Below are positions 44,891-55,548 of a stretch of DNA of 64,000 nucleotides, piece after piece. This DNA comes from Tragulus kanchil. Its lineage: Eukaryota; Chordata; Mammalia; Artiodactyla; Tragulidae. A model generated the notes under the pieces. The model was not told the origin of the DNA. It searched no databases and saw nothing but the letters and a program-made list of their open reading frames with translations. The stretch spans positions 135,984,854 through 136,048,853 of the forward strand of contig JAIOJX010000031.1 of the NCBI GenBank assembly GCA_022376925.1, written 5' to 3'. Within the stretch, counting starts at the first letter, position 1, and every line of letters starts with the position of its first letter. The position numbers and the translations under genes are program-made.

Positions 44891-46534
44891 ACATACTTGT
44901 CCCACTAATAGCACAGACCATGTCTTAGTCATTTTGAAAACTTGGAAATAAGTTGACATTACACCCCACCAAATTTACTGAGTCATTCCTGAGTTTCCAA
45001 ACTTTGAATCAAACTCTTAGGAAATAAGAACCAGAACTGATTTTTAACAGGCTCTCTAGATGACTCCTATATAATCCAATCCAGCAACAATCTTTAAGAA
45101 CTAATGAATTAATAATAGTAAATCTATTATCATGTTGAAAAGGAGTAAACTCAGAGGCAGCAATGGAATCAAAACAACTTTCCTAAGACAGTATGGACAT
45201 TACTTAAAATGCTAGGAATAAAACCACCATATGACCCAGCAGTATCACGTCTAGGTATATACCCTGAGGAAACCAAAACTGAAAAAGACACATGTACTCC
45301 AATGTTCATTCCAGCACTATTTGCGATTTGAGTACTCTAAATCCTTCTTAAGGGTGACCCTGGTGGCTCAGTGATGAAGAATCCACCTGCTCTAAATGAA
45401 GAAGACATGGATAGTCTTATTAAATAACAGAATCTTCGGAAACTCAAAATGTAAAATAATGAATTGCTTCTCACTTATCACCCTCATTTACATAAACGAC
45501 TCTCTGTTGGCTGTTCTCCTACAGCTGACATTTTTTCTCAGTCAACAGGACCTCCCTACCCACTTCTACACTTTAAGACTGGAGTCTGCTAGAGTTCAGT
45601 CCTTGAACTGCTTCCTCTTCCTACCCTGTAGACTGTAGAACTAGTTCATCCATTTCCATGATGTCAACAACAGTGATGATTCAAAACTTCTATCTCTAGC
45701 TAAGGCTACTCCCTGAGCATGACTGTATTTCCAACTGGGGGGAAAAAAAGCCCACATAGATGATATTTCACGACTATATGCAAAACTTAGTTTCTTCAGC
45801 TTTCCCTCAAAACTTGTCTTCCCTTTTATCTTCCTCTTCTAACCACTGATCCCAGTAAGAAATCTGGGAGTCATTCTAAAGTCTTCCTGCTCCTTCAAAT
45901 GATTCTAGCTCCTTAACACTTGTAGTATTTGCCCCTTTTCACTGTCCTTTTGACGCCTCTACCTTATCTCATTTCTCACCTGAACAACTGGTATATTGAA
46001 GGATCTCAGAAATATTTGTTGAATAAAAAAAATAAACATACTTGTCCCACTAATAGCACAGACCATGTCTTAGTCATTTTGAAAACTTGGAAATAAGTTG
46101 ACATTACACCCCACCAAATTTACTGAGTCATTCCTGAGTTTCCAAACTTTGAATCAAACTCTTAGGAAATAAGAACCAGAACTGATTTTTAACAGGCTCT
46201 CTAGATGACTCCTATATAATCCAATCCAGCAACAATCTTTAAGAACTAATGAATTAATAATAGTAAATCTATTATCATGTTGAAAAGGAGTAAACTCAGA
46301 GGCAGCAATGGAATCAAAACAACTTTCCTAAGACAGTATGGACATTACTTAAAATGCTAGGAATAAAACCACCATATGACCCAGCAGTATCACGTCTAGG
46401 TATATACCCTGAGGAAACCAAAACTGAAAAAGACACATGTACTCCAATGTTCATTCCAGCACTATTTGCGATAGCTTAGAACATGAAGCACCTAGATGCC
46501 TATCGACAGATGAATGGATAAAGAAGCTATGGTA

Positions 46535-46564
46535 GATACACACACACACACACACACACACACA
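46535..46564. repeat. (AC)n microsatellite in L1
   Basis: About 14 AC units inside the older L1 ORF2 remnant, preceded by GTAGAT. The copy at 47610-47638 has practically the same length, unlike what independent evolution of a microsatellite would give. Confidence 0.9.
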
Positions 46565-47984
46565 ATGGAATACTACTCAGCTATAAAAAGGAGTGCATCT
46601 GAGTCAGTTCTAATGAGGTAGATGAACCTAGAGCCTATTATACAGAGTGAAGTAAATCAGAAAGAGAAAAGCAAATAGCATATATTAATGCATATATATG
46701 GAACCTAGAAAGATGGTACTGGTGAACCTATTTTCAGGGCAGCAATGGAGACACAGACCTAGAGAAAAGATTTATGGACAAGAGCAGGGGAGAGGAGAGG
46801 GTGAGATGAATGGAAAGAGTAGCATGGAAGCATATACCCTAACATTTGTAAACAGACAGCCAATGGAAAATTGCTGTATGACTCCAAGGGACTCAAACTG
46901 GGGCTCTGTAACAACCTACAGGGGTGGGGAAGGGTGGGAGGTGGAAGGGAAGTTCAAAAGGAGGAACATACGATGTATACCTATGGTTAATTCATGTTGA
47001 TGAATGAACATATGGGACCTCATGAAACTTAAAAGCTTTTGTACAGCAAAAGAAATTACAAAAAGTTCAACAGACACCCCACAGAGTGGGAAAAGCAAAA
47101 AAGAAAGTCATACAAGCAAAATGAGCAGCCCAATCAAAAATCTGATTGACATTTTGAAAACTTGGAAATAAGTTGACATTACACCCCACCAAATTTACTG
47201 AGTCATTCCTGAGTTTCCAAACTTTGAATCAAACTCTTAGGAAATAAGAACCAGAACTGATTTTTAACAGGCTCTCTAGATGACTCCTATATAATCCAAT
47301 CCAGCAACAATCTTTAAGAACTAATGAATTAATAATAGTAAATCTATTATCATGTTGAAAAGGAGTAAACTCAGAGGCAGCAATGGAATCAAAACAACTT
47401 TCCTAAGACAGTATGGACATTACTTAAAATGCTAGGAATAAAACCACCATATGACCCAGCAGTATCACGTCTAGGTATATACCCTGAGGAAACCAAAACT
47501 GAAAAAGACACATGTACTCCAATGTTCATTCCAGCACTATTTGCGATAGCTTAGAACATGAAGCACCTAGATGCCTATCGACAGATGAATGGATAAAGAA
47601 GCTATGGTAGATACACACACACACACACACACACACACAATGGAATACTACTCAGCTATAAAAAGGAGTGCATCTGAGTCAGTTCTAATGAGGTAGATGA
47701 ACCTAGAGCCTATTATACAGAGTGAAGTAAATCAGAAAGAGAAAAGCAAATAGCATATATTAATGCATATATATGGAACCTAGAAAGATGGTACTGGTGA
47801 ACCTATTTTCAGGGCAGCAATGGAGACACAGACCTAGAGAAAAGATTTATGGACAAGAGCAGGGGAGAGGAGAGGGTGAGATGAATGGAAAGAGTAGCAT
47901 GGAAGCATATACCCTAACATTTGTAAACAGACAGCCAATGGAAAATTGCTGTATGACTCCAAGGGACTCAAACTGGGGCTCTGT

Positions 47985-48080
47985 AACAACCTACAGGGGT
48001 GGGGAAGGGTGGGAGGTGGAAGGGAAGTTCAAAAGGGAGGGAACATACGTATGTATACCTATGGTTAATTCATGTTGATG
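47985..48080 (+). repeat. 96-bp direct repeat, left (target-site duplication)
   Basis: Begins AACAACCTACAGGGGTGGGG and ends CATGTTGATG. It is identical in all 96 bases to 49209-49304. The repeats border the 5' truncation point and the A-rich tail of an L1, as target-site duplications do. The length far exceeds the usual 7-20 bp. Confidence 0.78.
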
Positions 48081-49149
48081 AATGAACATATGGGACCTCA
48101 TGAAACTTAAAAGCTTTTGTACAGCAAAAGAAATTACAAAAAAGTTCAACAGACACCCCACAGAGTGGGAGAAAATCATAGCAAATGAAACAACAGACAG
48201 AGAATTAATCTCCAAAATCTACAAGCAACTCAGACAACTCAGCACAGGGAAAATGAGCAGCCCAATCAAAAAATGGGAAAAAGATCTAAAGAGACGCCTC
48301 TCCAAAGAGGACATACAAATGGTCCAAAAATACATGAAACGATGCTCAACCTCGCTTATTATCAGAGAAATGCAAATTAAAACCACAATGAGATACCACC
48401 TCACACCCGTCAGAATGGCCATCATCAACAAATCGACAGACAACAAATGCTGGAGAGGGTGTGGAGAAAAGGGAACCCTCTTGCATTGCTGGTGGGAATG
48501 TAAATTAATACAACCTCTATGGAAGACAATATGGAGATTCCTTAAAAAACTAAAAATAGAAGCACCCTACGACCCAGCAATCCCACTATTAGGCCTATAT
48601 CCTGATGAAATCAAAACTGAAAGAGGCACCTGTACCCCAATGTTCATTGCAGCTCTCTATACAATAGCCAGAACATGGAAGCAACCTAGATGTCCATCGA
48701 CAAATGAATGGATCCAGAAGCTCTGGTACATATATACAATGGAATACTACTCAGCTGTTAAAAGAAATGCAGAAGACTCAGTCCTAATGAGGTGGCTGGC
48801 TTTAGAACCTATCATAAAAGTGAAGTAAGTCAAAAAGAGAAAGACAAGTATAGTATACTAACTCATATATATGGGATCTAGTAAGATGGTCATGATAACA
48901 CACACAGTGAACTCATGAAAAAACAGAGAATAGACATAAAGACATTGTGGAGACCGAACAATGGGAGGGAGTAACATGGGAACCTATACTGTCATGTGTA
49001 GAAAAGATAGCTATTGTCATTGTGCTAGGGGAATAGGAGTACCTACAACCACTTGGAGCAATGGTCTGGAGGGATGGGGGGGGGACCTGGGTGGGGGGAG
49101 GGTCAAGGGATATGCATCTGATTGATCTGGGAACATACATGTACAAAAA

Positions 49150-49184
<35 letters not shown>

Positions 49185-49208
49185 AATAAAAATAATAATA
49201 ATAAAAAA
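48081..49208 (+). mobile_element. 5'-truncated L1 with 96-bp target-site duplication
   Basis: Starts within ORF2 ([20 protein letters not shown] frame from 48082) and reads open to 48828 with the [18 protein letters not shown] motif. The 3' UTR and (AAAT)n/(AAT)n A-rich tail end at 49208. It is directly flanked by identical 96-bp repeats, 47985-48080 and 49209-49304, each part of the older host L1. The intact C-terminal frame suggests a young copy. Confidence 0.8.
49143..49206. repeat. (AAAT)n / (AAT)n A-rich L1 tail
   Basis: Eleven or so AAAT units followed by AAT units and an A run form the tail of the younger L1. The duplicate at 50311-50371 has nearly the same unit number. Confidence 0.85.
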
Positions 49209-49304
49209 AACAACCTACAGGGGTGGGGAAGGGTGGGAGGTGGAAGGGAAGTTCAAAAGGGAGGGAACATACGTATGTATACCTATGGTTAATTCATGTT
49301 GATG
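49209..49304 (+). repeat. 96-bp direct repeat, right (target-site duplication)
   Basis: Right partner of 47985-48080, directly after the L1 A-rich tail. The older L1 3' end then continues with new sequence from 49305. The D18 duplicate of this stretch is at 50371-50467. Confidence 0.78.
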
Positions 49305-49466
49305 TATGGGAAATCGAACCAATATTGTAAAGCAATCATCAATCAAAGTTAAATATAATTATTAAAAAATAAAAGGAAGGGAATAATCTTTTAAAATCCC
49401 ACTTCCCTCCCATCTCTCAAGGATTAGAGACCTCTCACAGACATATAAATAATATAAATAATTCTT

Positions 49467-49721
49467 TTATTTTTTTGGCCACTTCTGTTGATCTTTTCAT
49501 TTATTTATCTTTTGTTCTTTGGCCTGTGTAGGCCTCCCATCGCGGTGGCCTCTTTCATCGCAGAGCACCAGCTCTGGGCGCATGTGCTCCAGAGCTCCAG
49601 CTAGGTAGTTGGACACATTAGTCCAGCCACTTCGTGGTACATGGGATCTTCCTAGGCCAGGGATCGAACCGCACCCTTGCACTACAAGATGGTGTCCACC
49701 CACTGGACCACCAGGGAAGCC
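49467..49721 (-). mobile_element. CHR-like SINE (left copy of D18)
   Basis: Reversed SINE with target-site duplication TATAAATAATTCTT at 49453-49466 and 49722-49735. Bases are lost in the head near 49670-49700, where the other copy (50630-50888) reads correctly. Confidence 0.88.
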
Positions 49722-50315
49722 TATAAATAATTCTTGAATCATCTCCTACTATAACCATTCTTTGTCTAATTTGACATCCTTACTCAGTTAATATACTGCA
49801 ATAACTCACTTTCACCTTTTAACCCCACAAACTATTCTCTGGAAGCAACCTAGATGTCCATCGACAAATGAATGGATCCAGAAGCTCTGGTACATATATA
49901 CAATGGAATACTACTCAGCTGTTAAAAGAAATGCAGAAGACTCAGTCCTAATGAGGTGGCTGGCTTTAGAACCTATCATAAAAGGTGAAGTAAGTCAAAA
50001 AGAGAAAGACAAGTATAGTATACTAACTCATATATATGGGATCTAGTAAGATGGTCATGATAACACACACAGTGAACTCATGAAAAAACAGAGAATAGAC
50101 ATAAAGACATTGTGGAGACCGAACAATGGGAGGGAGTAACATGGGAACCTATACTGTCATGTGTAGAAAAGATAGCTATTGTCATTGTGCTAGGGGAATA
50201 GGAGTACCTACAACCACTTGGAGCAATGGTCTGGAGGGATGGGGGGGGGAACCCGGTTGGGGGGAGGGTCAAGGGATATGCATCTGATTGATCTGGGAAC
50301 ATACATGTACAAAAA

Positions 50316-50346
<31 letters not shown>

Positions 50347-50629
50347 AATAAAAATAATAATAATAAAAAAAACAACCTACAGGGGTGGGGAAGGGTGGGA
50401 GGTGGAAGGGAAGTTCAAAAGGGAGGGAACATACGTATGTATACCTATGGTTAATTCATGTTGATGTATGGGAAATCGAACCAATATTGTAAAGCAATCA
50501 TCAATCAAAGTTAAATATAATTATTAAAAAATAAAAGGAAGGGAATAATCTTTTAAAATCCCACTTCCCTCCCATCTCTCAAGGATTAGAGACCTCTCAC
50601 AGACATATAAATAATATAAATAATTCTTT

Positions 50630-50888
50630 TATTTTTTTGGCCACTTCTGTTGATCTTTTCATTTATTTATCTTTTGTTCTTTGGCCTGTGTAGGCCTCCC
50701 ATCGCGGTGGCCTCTTTCATCGCAGAGCACCAGCTCTGGGCGCATGTGCTCCAGAGCTCCAGCTAGGTAGTTGGACACATTAGTCCAGCCACTTCGTGGT
50801 ACATGGGATCTTCCTAGGCCAGGGATCGAACCGGCACCCCTTGCACTACAAGGTGGTGTCCTTACCCACTGGACCACCAGGGAAGCCT
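50630..50888 (-). mobile_element. CHR-like SINE (right copy of D18)
   Basis: Same insertion as 49467-49721 with an intact tRNA-like head (GATCGAACCGG, CCACTGGACCACCAGGGAAGC). Confidence 0.88.
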
Positions 50889-51940
50889 ATAAATAATTCT
50901 TGAATCATCTCCTACTATAACCATTCTTTGTCTAATTTGACATCCTTACTCAGTTAATATACTGCAATAACTCACTTTCACCTTTTAACCCCACAAACTA
51001 TTCTCTAGACAGTAGTCAGAATGATCTTTCTAAAAAGCAAAGCAGGGCTTCCCTGGTGGTCCAGTGGGTAAGGACACCACCTTGCGGTGAAAGGTGCACC
51101 GGTTCGAGCCCTGGCCTGAGAAGATCCAACGTGCCACGGAGCGGCTGGACTGATGTGTTCAATTACCAAGCCAGAGCTCTGGAGCGTATGAGTCCAGAGC
51201 CGGCGCTCTGAGACAACAGAGGCCACTGCGATGGGAGGCCCACACGGGCCAAAGAACAAAGATGGATGAAACTGAATAAATGAAAGACCAATAGATGTGG
51301 CCCGCCCACCCCCCCTCACTCTCCAACCTGCCCCACCCCAAAAATTATTAAAATGGTTAAGTTTAAAAAGCAAAGCAAAGCATGCCAACTTCCGCTCACC
51401 TCATCCCACCTCCTAGGGATAATTTCTTCTCATACAGTTGGAACAAAAACCAAAATCTTAGTTTAGTTTACAAAGTCTTAAATAATCTAGCCCCTACTTA
51501 TTCATCTGGCCTCATTTCACTCTCCTAGTTTTACTGTCTACACTGCAACCATGCTGGCCTTTTTTGTTCCTAAATATACCAAACTTTTAATAAGCTTAGA
51601 ATTTTTGCATTTGTGATTTCATCTGTCAAGAATGGTCTCCTTCATGGCTACTGCCCCCATGTTCCTCTTCGGTCTCAGCTTACAATGTCACCTCTCAGAG
51701 AAGCTCCCAATTACTAAATCAAAAGCAGTCTTCCAGTTACACACTGCACAATTTCTTACATTGCATTTATCACAAGTTGATATTCTCCCTGCTTATCTGC
51801 TCTCTATTTCCTGCCCACAAGAACGCAGTAAGATTCATGATAGCAGTGAATCTGCCTTGATAGAAGATTCATTCATTCCTTTAGGCCCAAGGCTCAGAAC
51901 AGGCCTAGCATATAGCAGGTGCTCATGTATACATATGCAA
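50889..51940 (+). mobile_element. LINE-2 (L2) fragment, interrupted by a SINE
   Basis: L2 hallmark text: AGACAGTAGTCAGAATGATC, TTACAAAGTCTTAAATAATCTA, CTTCGGTCTCAGCTTACAATG, CACCTCTCAGAGAAGCTCC, ending CCTAGCATATAGCAGGTGCTC. The forward open frame at 51632-51976 is a shadow of this element. Confidence 0.7.
51046..51352 (+). mobile_element. CHR-like tRNA-Glu SINE in L2
   Basis: GGGCC subtype inserted in the L2. Target-site duplication AAAAAGCAAAGCA at about 51033-51045 and 51365-51378. Tail short (AAAAATTATTAAAATGG). Confidence 0.88.
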
Positions 51941-52189
51941 TCAATATACTCTATTTTGGGGTTCATAAACATATAAAGCTCTGACTTTATCAAAGATAAC
52001 AAAATTTCATTTTTAATAAATATAACCATTGAATAGATCCAATCTGTCTATATTAATGGGAAGATAAAAAAGTTAAACAAAAAAATTTTTTAGATATCCT
52101 GTATCAGGGAATTACAAAAAATAACCCATGTGTCTTAAAACTATATTCACACCAAAATCGGGTTGTATTTTTTCAGTCACCAGTTAAAA

Positions 52190-52650
52190 AAAAATTAAAG
52201 TTGTACAAATTTTACCAGCACTATTTGAGGGAGTAAAAAACAAATGTCTATCAAACAGTAAACAGGTTAACAAATTGTGGCCCAACCACACAAAGGATAC
52301 TATTAATACTGAGCAATAAAAAGGAAAGAATTCTTATTGACATATTCAACAATACGGCTGAATCTTAAATTATGCTCAGTAAAAGAAGCCAGGCAAATAA
52401 GTACATACTATATGATTCCATTTATATATAATATAAAGTTCTAAAACAGAAACAAATCAGATCAGTGGTTACCTGAAAGGGGGAACAAGATGGAAAAATT
52501 ACAGAGGGGAACTATAAAACTCATGGCAACAATGGACATATTATCTTGATTGTGGTGATTGGTATAAACATATGACAAAACATATCAAATATACACTTCA
52601 AATATGTATAACCTATTGGATTCAATTACACCTTTATTAAACATTAAAAA
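52190..52650 (+). mobile_element. Old L1M-type 3' fragment next to exon 2
   Basis: Contains ACAAATGTCTATCAAACAGTA, CATACTATATGATTCCATTT and a 3' end reading TGGTGATTGGTATAAACATA before CACCTTTATT. An ancient L1 3' end. Its last part is repeated, with losses, at 53697-53740 through D19. Confidence 0.7.
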
Positions 52651-52936
52651 TTTTTTTATATCAGATTAGGTCACTCCCTAAACCCTTCAATGGCTCTCCA
52701 AAAACAAAAAATACAAAATCTGTTACAAGCTCTATCAGCATCACAGGGAATCAACATTTAAACAGAATGAATGATATACTAATGTTCTAAAGCTAATTTC
52801 CAATAGTTATTAAAAACCAAACGAATGCATTAATAGATTTTATTTTTTAACTTCAACAAAAACTGAATAGTAAACTCACAAAACAATTTTAAATTTCTAC
52901 ATCAAAAAGCTAAATATATGGTAAACTCACAATTAC

Positions 52937-53033
52937 CTGTACCAGATGGCGATTTTTCTGGGTGTTTTGCATTTAAAAGTTTTCTGCTAATAAATATGTA
53001 ACCACAGGGACATGATTTACATGCAACAGGAAC
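52937..53033 (-). CDS. C16orf87: C16orf87 exon 2, copy 1 (left copy of duplication)
   Basis: A 97-nt exon follows an acceptor TATAG at 53035-53034 and precedes a donor GTAATT from 52936. It translates as [20 protein letters not shown] followed by [12 protein letters not shown], with one base left over for the next codon. The CKSCPCG segment supplies the second pair of cysteines of the putative zinc ribbon. The same 97 bases recur at 54031-54127 inside a 1.1-kb tandem duplication that I regard as an assembly artefact. One genuine exon is therefore represented twice. Confidence 0.92.
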
Positions 53034-54030
53034 CTATAGACAAAAAAAAAAAACACACATACACACAATTTATTATTACTATTATTCTGTTGTTTAACTT
53101 CTCATTGTTTAGTTTCCTGAACTGAATGACAAATTACTTAAAGTAGGAATCATGGATTTATTTAAACCCACCTTCTTACAGCAAATGATGAGATCAGTAT
53201 TGGGGTCCTCTACATCTTCATATTTTACTAGTGCATTACAGTACCATAAATATAGCAAATATACGATAAAGATATGCTGATGTGAGTGAACAACAGAAAA
53301 TCACAATAGGGTCAGAGCCTAGGAAAATATATTAGAAAAAAGGCAGCATTTCTTAAAATATTAGTTAGATAGCAGCTTATATAGAATAAATTGGGGGACA
53401 TGGTTGGGAAGTCACTGAAGTAATCCCAGTTTAACATTTTGAGGGCCCCACTGGCATAATGAGAATGGAAATGGAGAAAAGGTAGATCTATAAGACATTT
53501 CAAAGGGTAAAGAACTGAAAACAACCCAGCTTCCTACATAAGTGAATAAAATACCAATTACTACTGACAGGAAAACAAAATAGTTTACAACAACCAGTTT
53601 GAAAGGCAAAAGGAAAGTACAAACAAAAGAGAATGTAGAACAAAGCAGGAGCTGAAATCTGGGATCTCAGAGTCTCAGCTCCAGGAAGGAAGTTGGAAAT
53701 ATACACTTCAAATTGTATAACCTATTGGATTCAATTACATTAAAAATTTTTATATCAGATTAGGTCACTCCCTAAACCCTTCAATGGCTCTCCAAAAACA
53801 AAAAATACAAAATCTGTTACAAGCTCTATCAGCATCACAGGGAATCAACATTTAAACAGAATGAATGATATACTAATGTTCTAAAGCTAATTTCCAATAG
53901 TTATTAAAAACCAAACGAATGCATTAATAGATTTTATTTTTTAACTTCAACAAAAACTGAATAGTAAACTCACAAAACAATTTTAAATTTCTACATCAAA
54001 AAGCTAAATATATGGTAAACTCACAATTAC

Positions 54031-54127
54031 CTGTACCAGATGGCGATTTTTCTGGGTGTTTTGCATTTAAAAGTTTTCTGCTAATAAATATGTAACCACA
54101 GGGACATGATTTACATGCAACAGGAAC
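54031..54127 (-). CDS. C16orf87: C16orf87 exon 2, copy 2 (right copy of duplication)
   Basis: Base-for-base repeat of the exon at 52937-53033, with the same acceptor and donor. If both copies were spliced in series they would add 194 nt (not a multiple of 3) and shift exon 3 out of frame. The duplicate is therefore incompatible with a functional tandem exon. It could only be tolerated as mutually exclusive identical exons or, much more likely, as a false duplication. Either copy alone gives correct phase with exons 1 and 3. Confidence 0.9.
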
Positions 54128-54792
54128 CTATAGACAAAAAAAAAAACACACACATACACACAATTTATTATTACTATTATTCTGTTGTTTAACTTCTCAT
54201 TGTTTAGTTTCCTGAACTGAATGACAAATTACTTAAAGTAGGAATCATGGATTTATTTAAACCCACCTTCTTACAGCAAATGATGAGATCAGTATTGGGG
54301 TCCTCTACATCTTCATATTTTACTAGTGCATTACAGTACCATAAATATAGCAAATATACGATAAAGATATGCTGATGTGAGTGAACAACAGAAAATCACA
54401 ATAGGGTCAGAGCCTAGGAAAATATATTAGAAAAAAGGCAGCATTTCTTAAAATATTAGTTAGATAGCAGCTTATATAGAATAAATTGGGGGACATGGTT
54501 GGGAAGTCACTGAAGTAATCCCAGTTTAACATTTTGAGGGCCCCACTGGCATAATGAGAATGGAAATGGAGAAAAGGTAGATCTATAAGACATTTCAAAG
54601 GGTAAAGAACTGAAAACAACCCAGCTTCCTACATAAGTGAATAAAATACCAATTACTACTGACAGGAAAACAAAATAGTTTACAACAACCAGTTTGAAAG
54701 GCAAAAGGAAAGTACAAACAAAAGAGAATGTAGAACAAAGCAGGAGCTGAAATCTGGGATCTCAGAGTCTCAGCTCCAGGAAGGAAGTTGGA

Positions 54793-55548
54793 TAAAACAT
54801 TTAAGCTCTTCAGGCTTCTGTTTCTAAATATGTAAAATATTTTTACAAGTGACTTCTTTCTCCATTTCATATAAATATTTTTAAAAGTCAGATATTGGAA
54901 ACTACTGAAAAATTTTAGATTTTCCTCCACAACTGTTTCACTAATATTAACCTTAATGATCCTTGGACTCAGGACACATTCACTAAAAGCCAGAAATTAA
55001 TCTCAACAAAAAGTACTCACAAAATAGTAACTAAAATTTCCTTTGTAAGATAAATTCCATTTGCCCACTGTTCTGTTTATGCAAAAGTTTAATTATAAAG
55101 CTCTCATCCATTTATGTACAGAATGTTTCCTATTCTAGAATATAAATATTTGATCTAAATAAGCTATATCATAATTTTGGGAGAATTCCTTTTCATTGCA
55201 TAAAAATACAGAAGAAAGAACTTTGGCCTCTATTGATGAAAAAAAACACTGAATCCTATAAAAATAATCAAACTTCAGGTATGTCTAACAGCTTGCTTTA
55301 TCAAGAACAGAATGAGATGCTTTTACAAAATGGCAGAAAATATAATGCTACATTTCTTAATCATGAAAAATATGCCTAAAATAGTTATTGTCGCTTTAAA
55401 ATTTCACATCTTCATAGAAACCAAGCTCAAAGGTACTGACTCATTTCCTTAACACTTAAACACATCATTAAGGGCATACACAGTAATATAAATTATTTAA
55501 GTTAGTGCTGCCCAAAATGCAACAGAACATGATGTTCTTATTCAACAG
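54793..55548. other. Intron 1, single copy
   Basis: AT-rich intron with no recognisable element, between D19 and D20. Confidence 0.6.

Larger units (their letters stand above)
44177..46472. repeat. Tandem duplication D16 (1.15 kb x2)
   Basis: Copy A is 44177-45327 and copy B 45325-46472, joined through a shared GAT. Differences are single homopolymer bases (the A runs near 44347 and 44880). The unit covers L2-like DNA and the start of an older L1. Confidence 0.93.
46075..48169. repeat. Tandem duplication D17 (1.02-1.08 kb x2)
   Basis: Copy A is 46075-47090 plus a degraded tail to 47149; copy B is 47150-48169 and onward. The tail 47091-47149 is a compressed, error-rich version of 48170-48280, with about 80 bp missing. 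Segments shared with D16 occur three times (44927, 46075, 47150). Confidence 0.91.
46312..49375 (+). mobile_element. Older ruminant L1 3' part, split by a younger L1
   Basis: The L1 ORF2 C-terminal and 3' UTR start near 45166 / 46312 / 47388 (three assembly copies). They include an internal (AC)n at 46535-46564 and 47610-47638, then a G-rich 3' UTR. The element is interrupted at 48080 by a younger L1 and resumes at 49209-49375, ending in an A-rich tail. It resembles L1_BT-type 3' ends. Confidence 0.75.
48677..51006. repeat. Tandem duplication D18 (1.16 kb x2)
   Basis: Copy A is 48677-49840 and copy B 49841-51006, directly abutting. Copy A has lost bases in the G-rich tract near 49080 and in the SINE head near 49670-49700, where copy B has the expected sequence. 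Confidence 0.93.
52587..54792. repeat. Tandem duplication D19 (1.10 kb x2), includes exon 2
   Basis: Copy A is 52587-53697 and copy B 53697-54792. Copy B has lost about 16 bp in its first 60 bp (53712-53750). The remainder is nearly identical, including C16orf87 exon 2 and both splice sites. Confidence 0.94.

Noticed and set aside
46075..48169. Satellite or higher-order tandem array
   Set aside because: The repeated units at different places share no sequence with one another; each is just its local DNA twice.
48082..48828. 248-codon open frame as a host gene
   Set aside because: It is the L1 ORF2 C-terminus, including the [18 protein letters not shown] motif shared with the copies near 38685 and 61498.
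49143..49206. CRISPR-like or origin-like periodic AT repeats
   Set aside because: It is the A-rich tail of an L1 with AAAT/AAT slippage; no spacer-repeat structure and a eukaryotic context.
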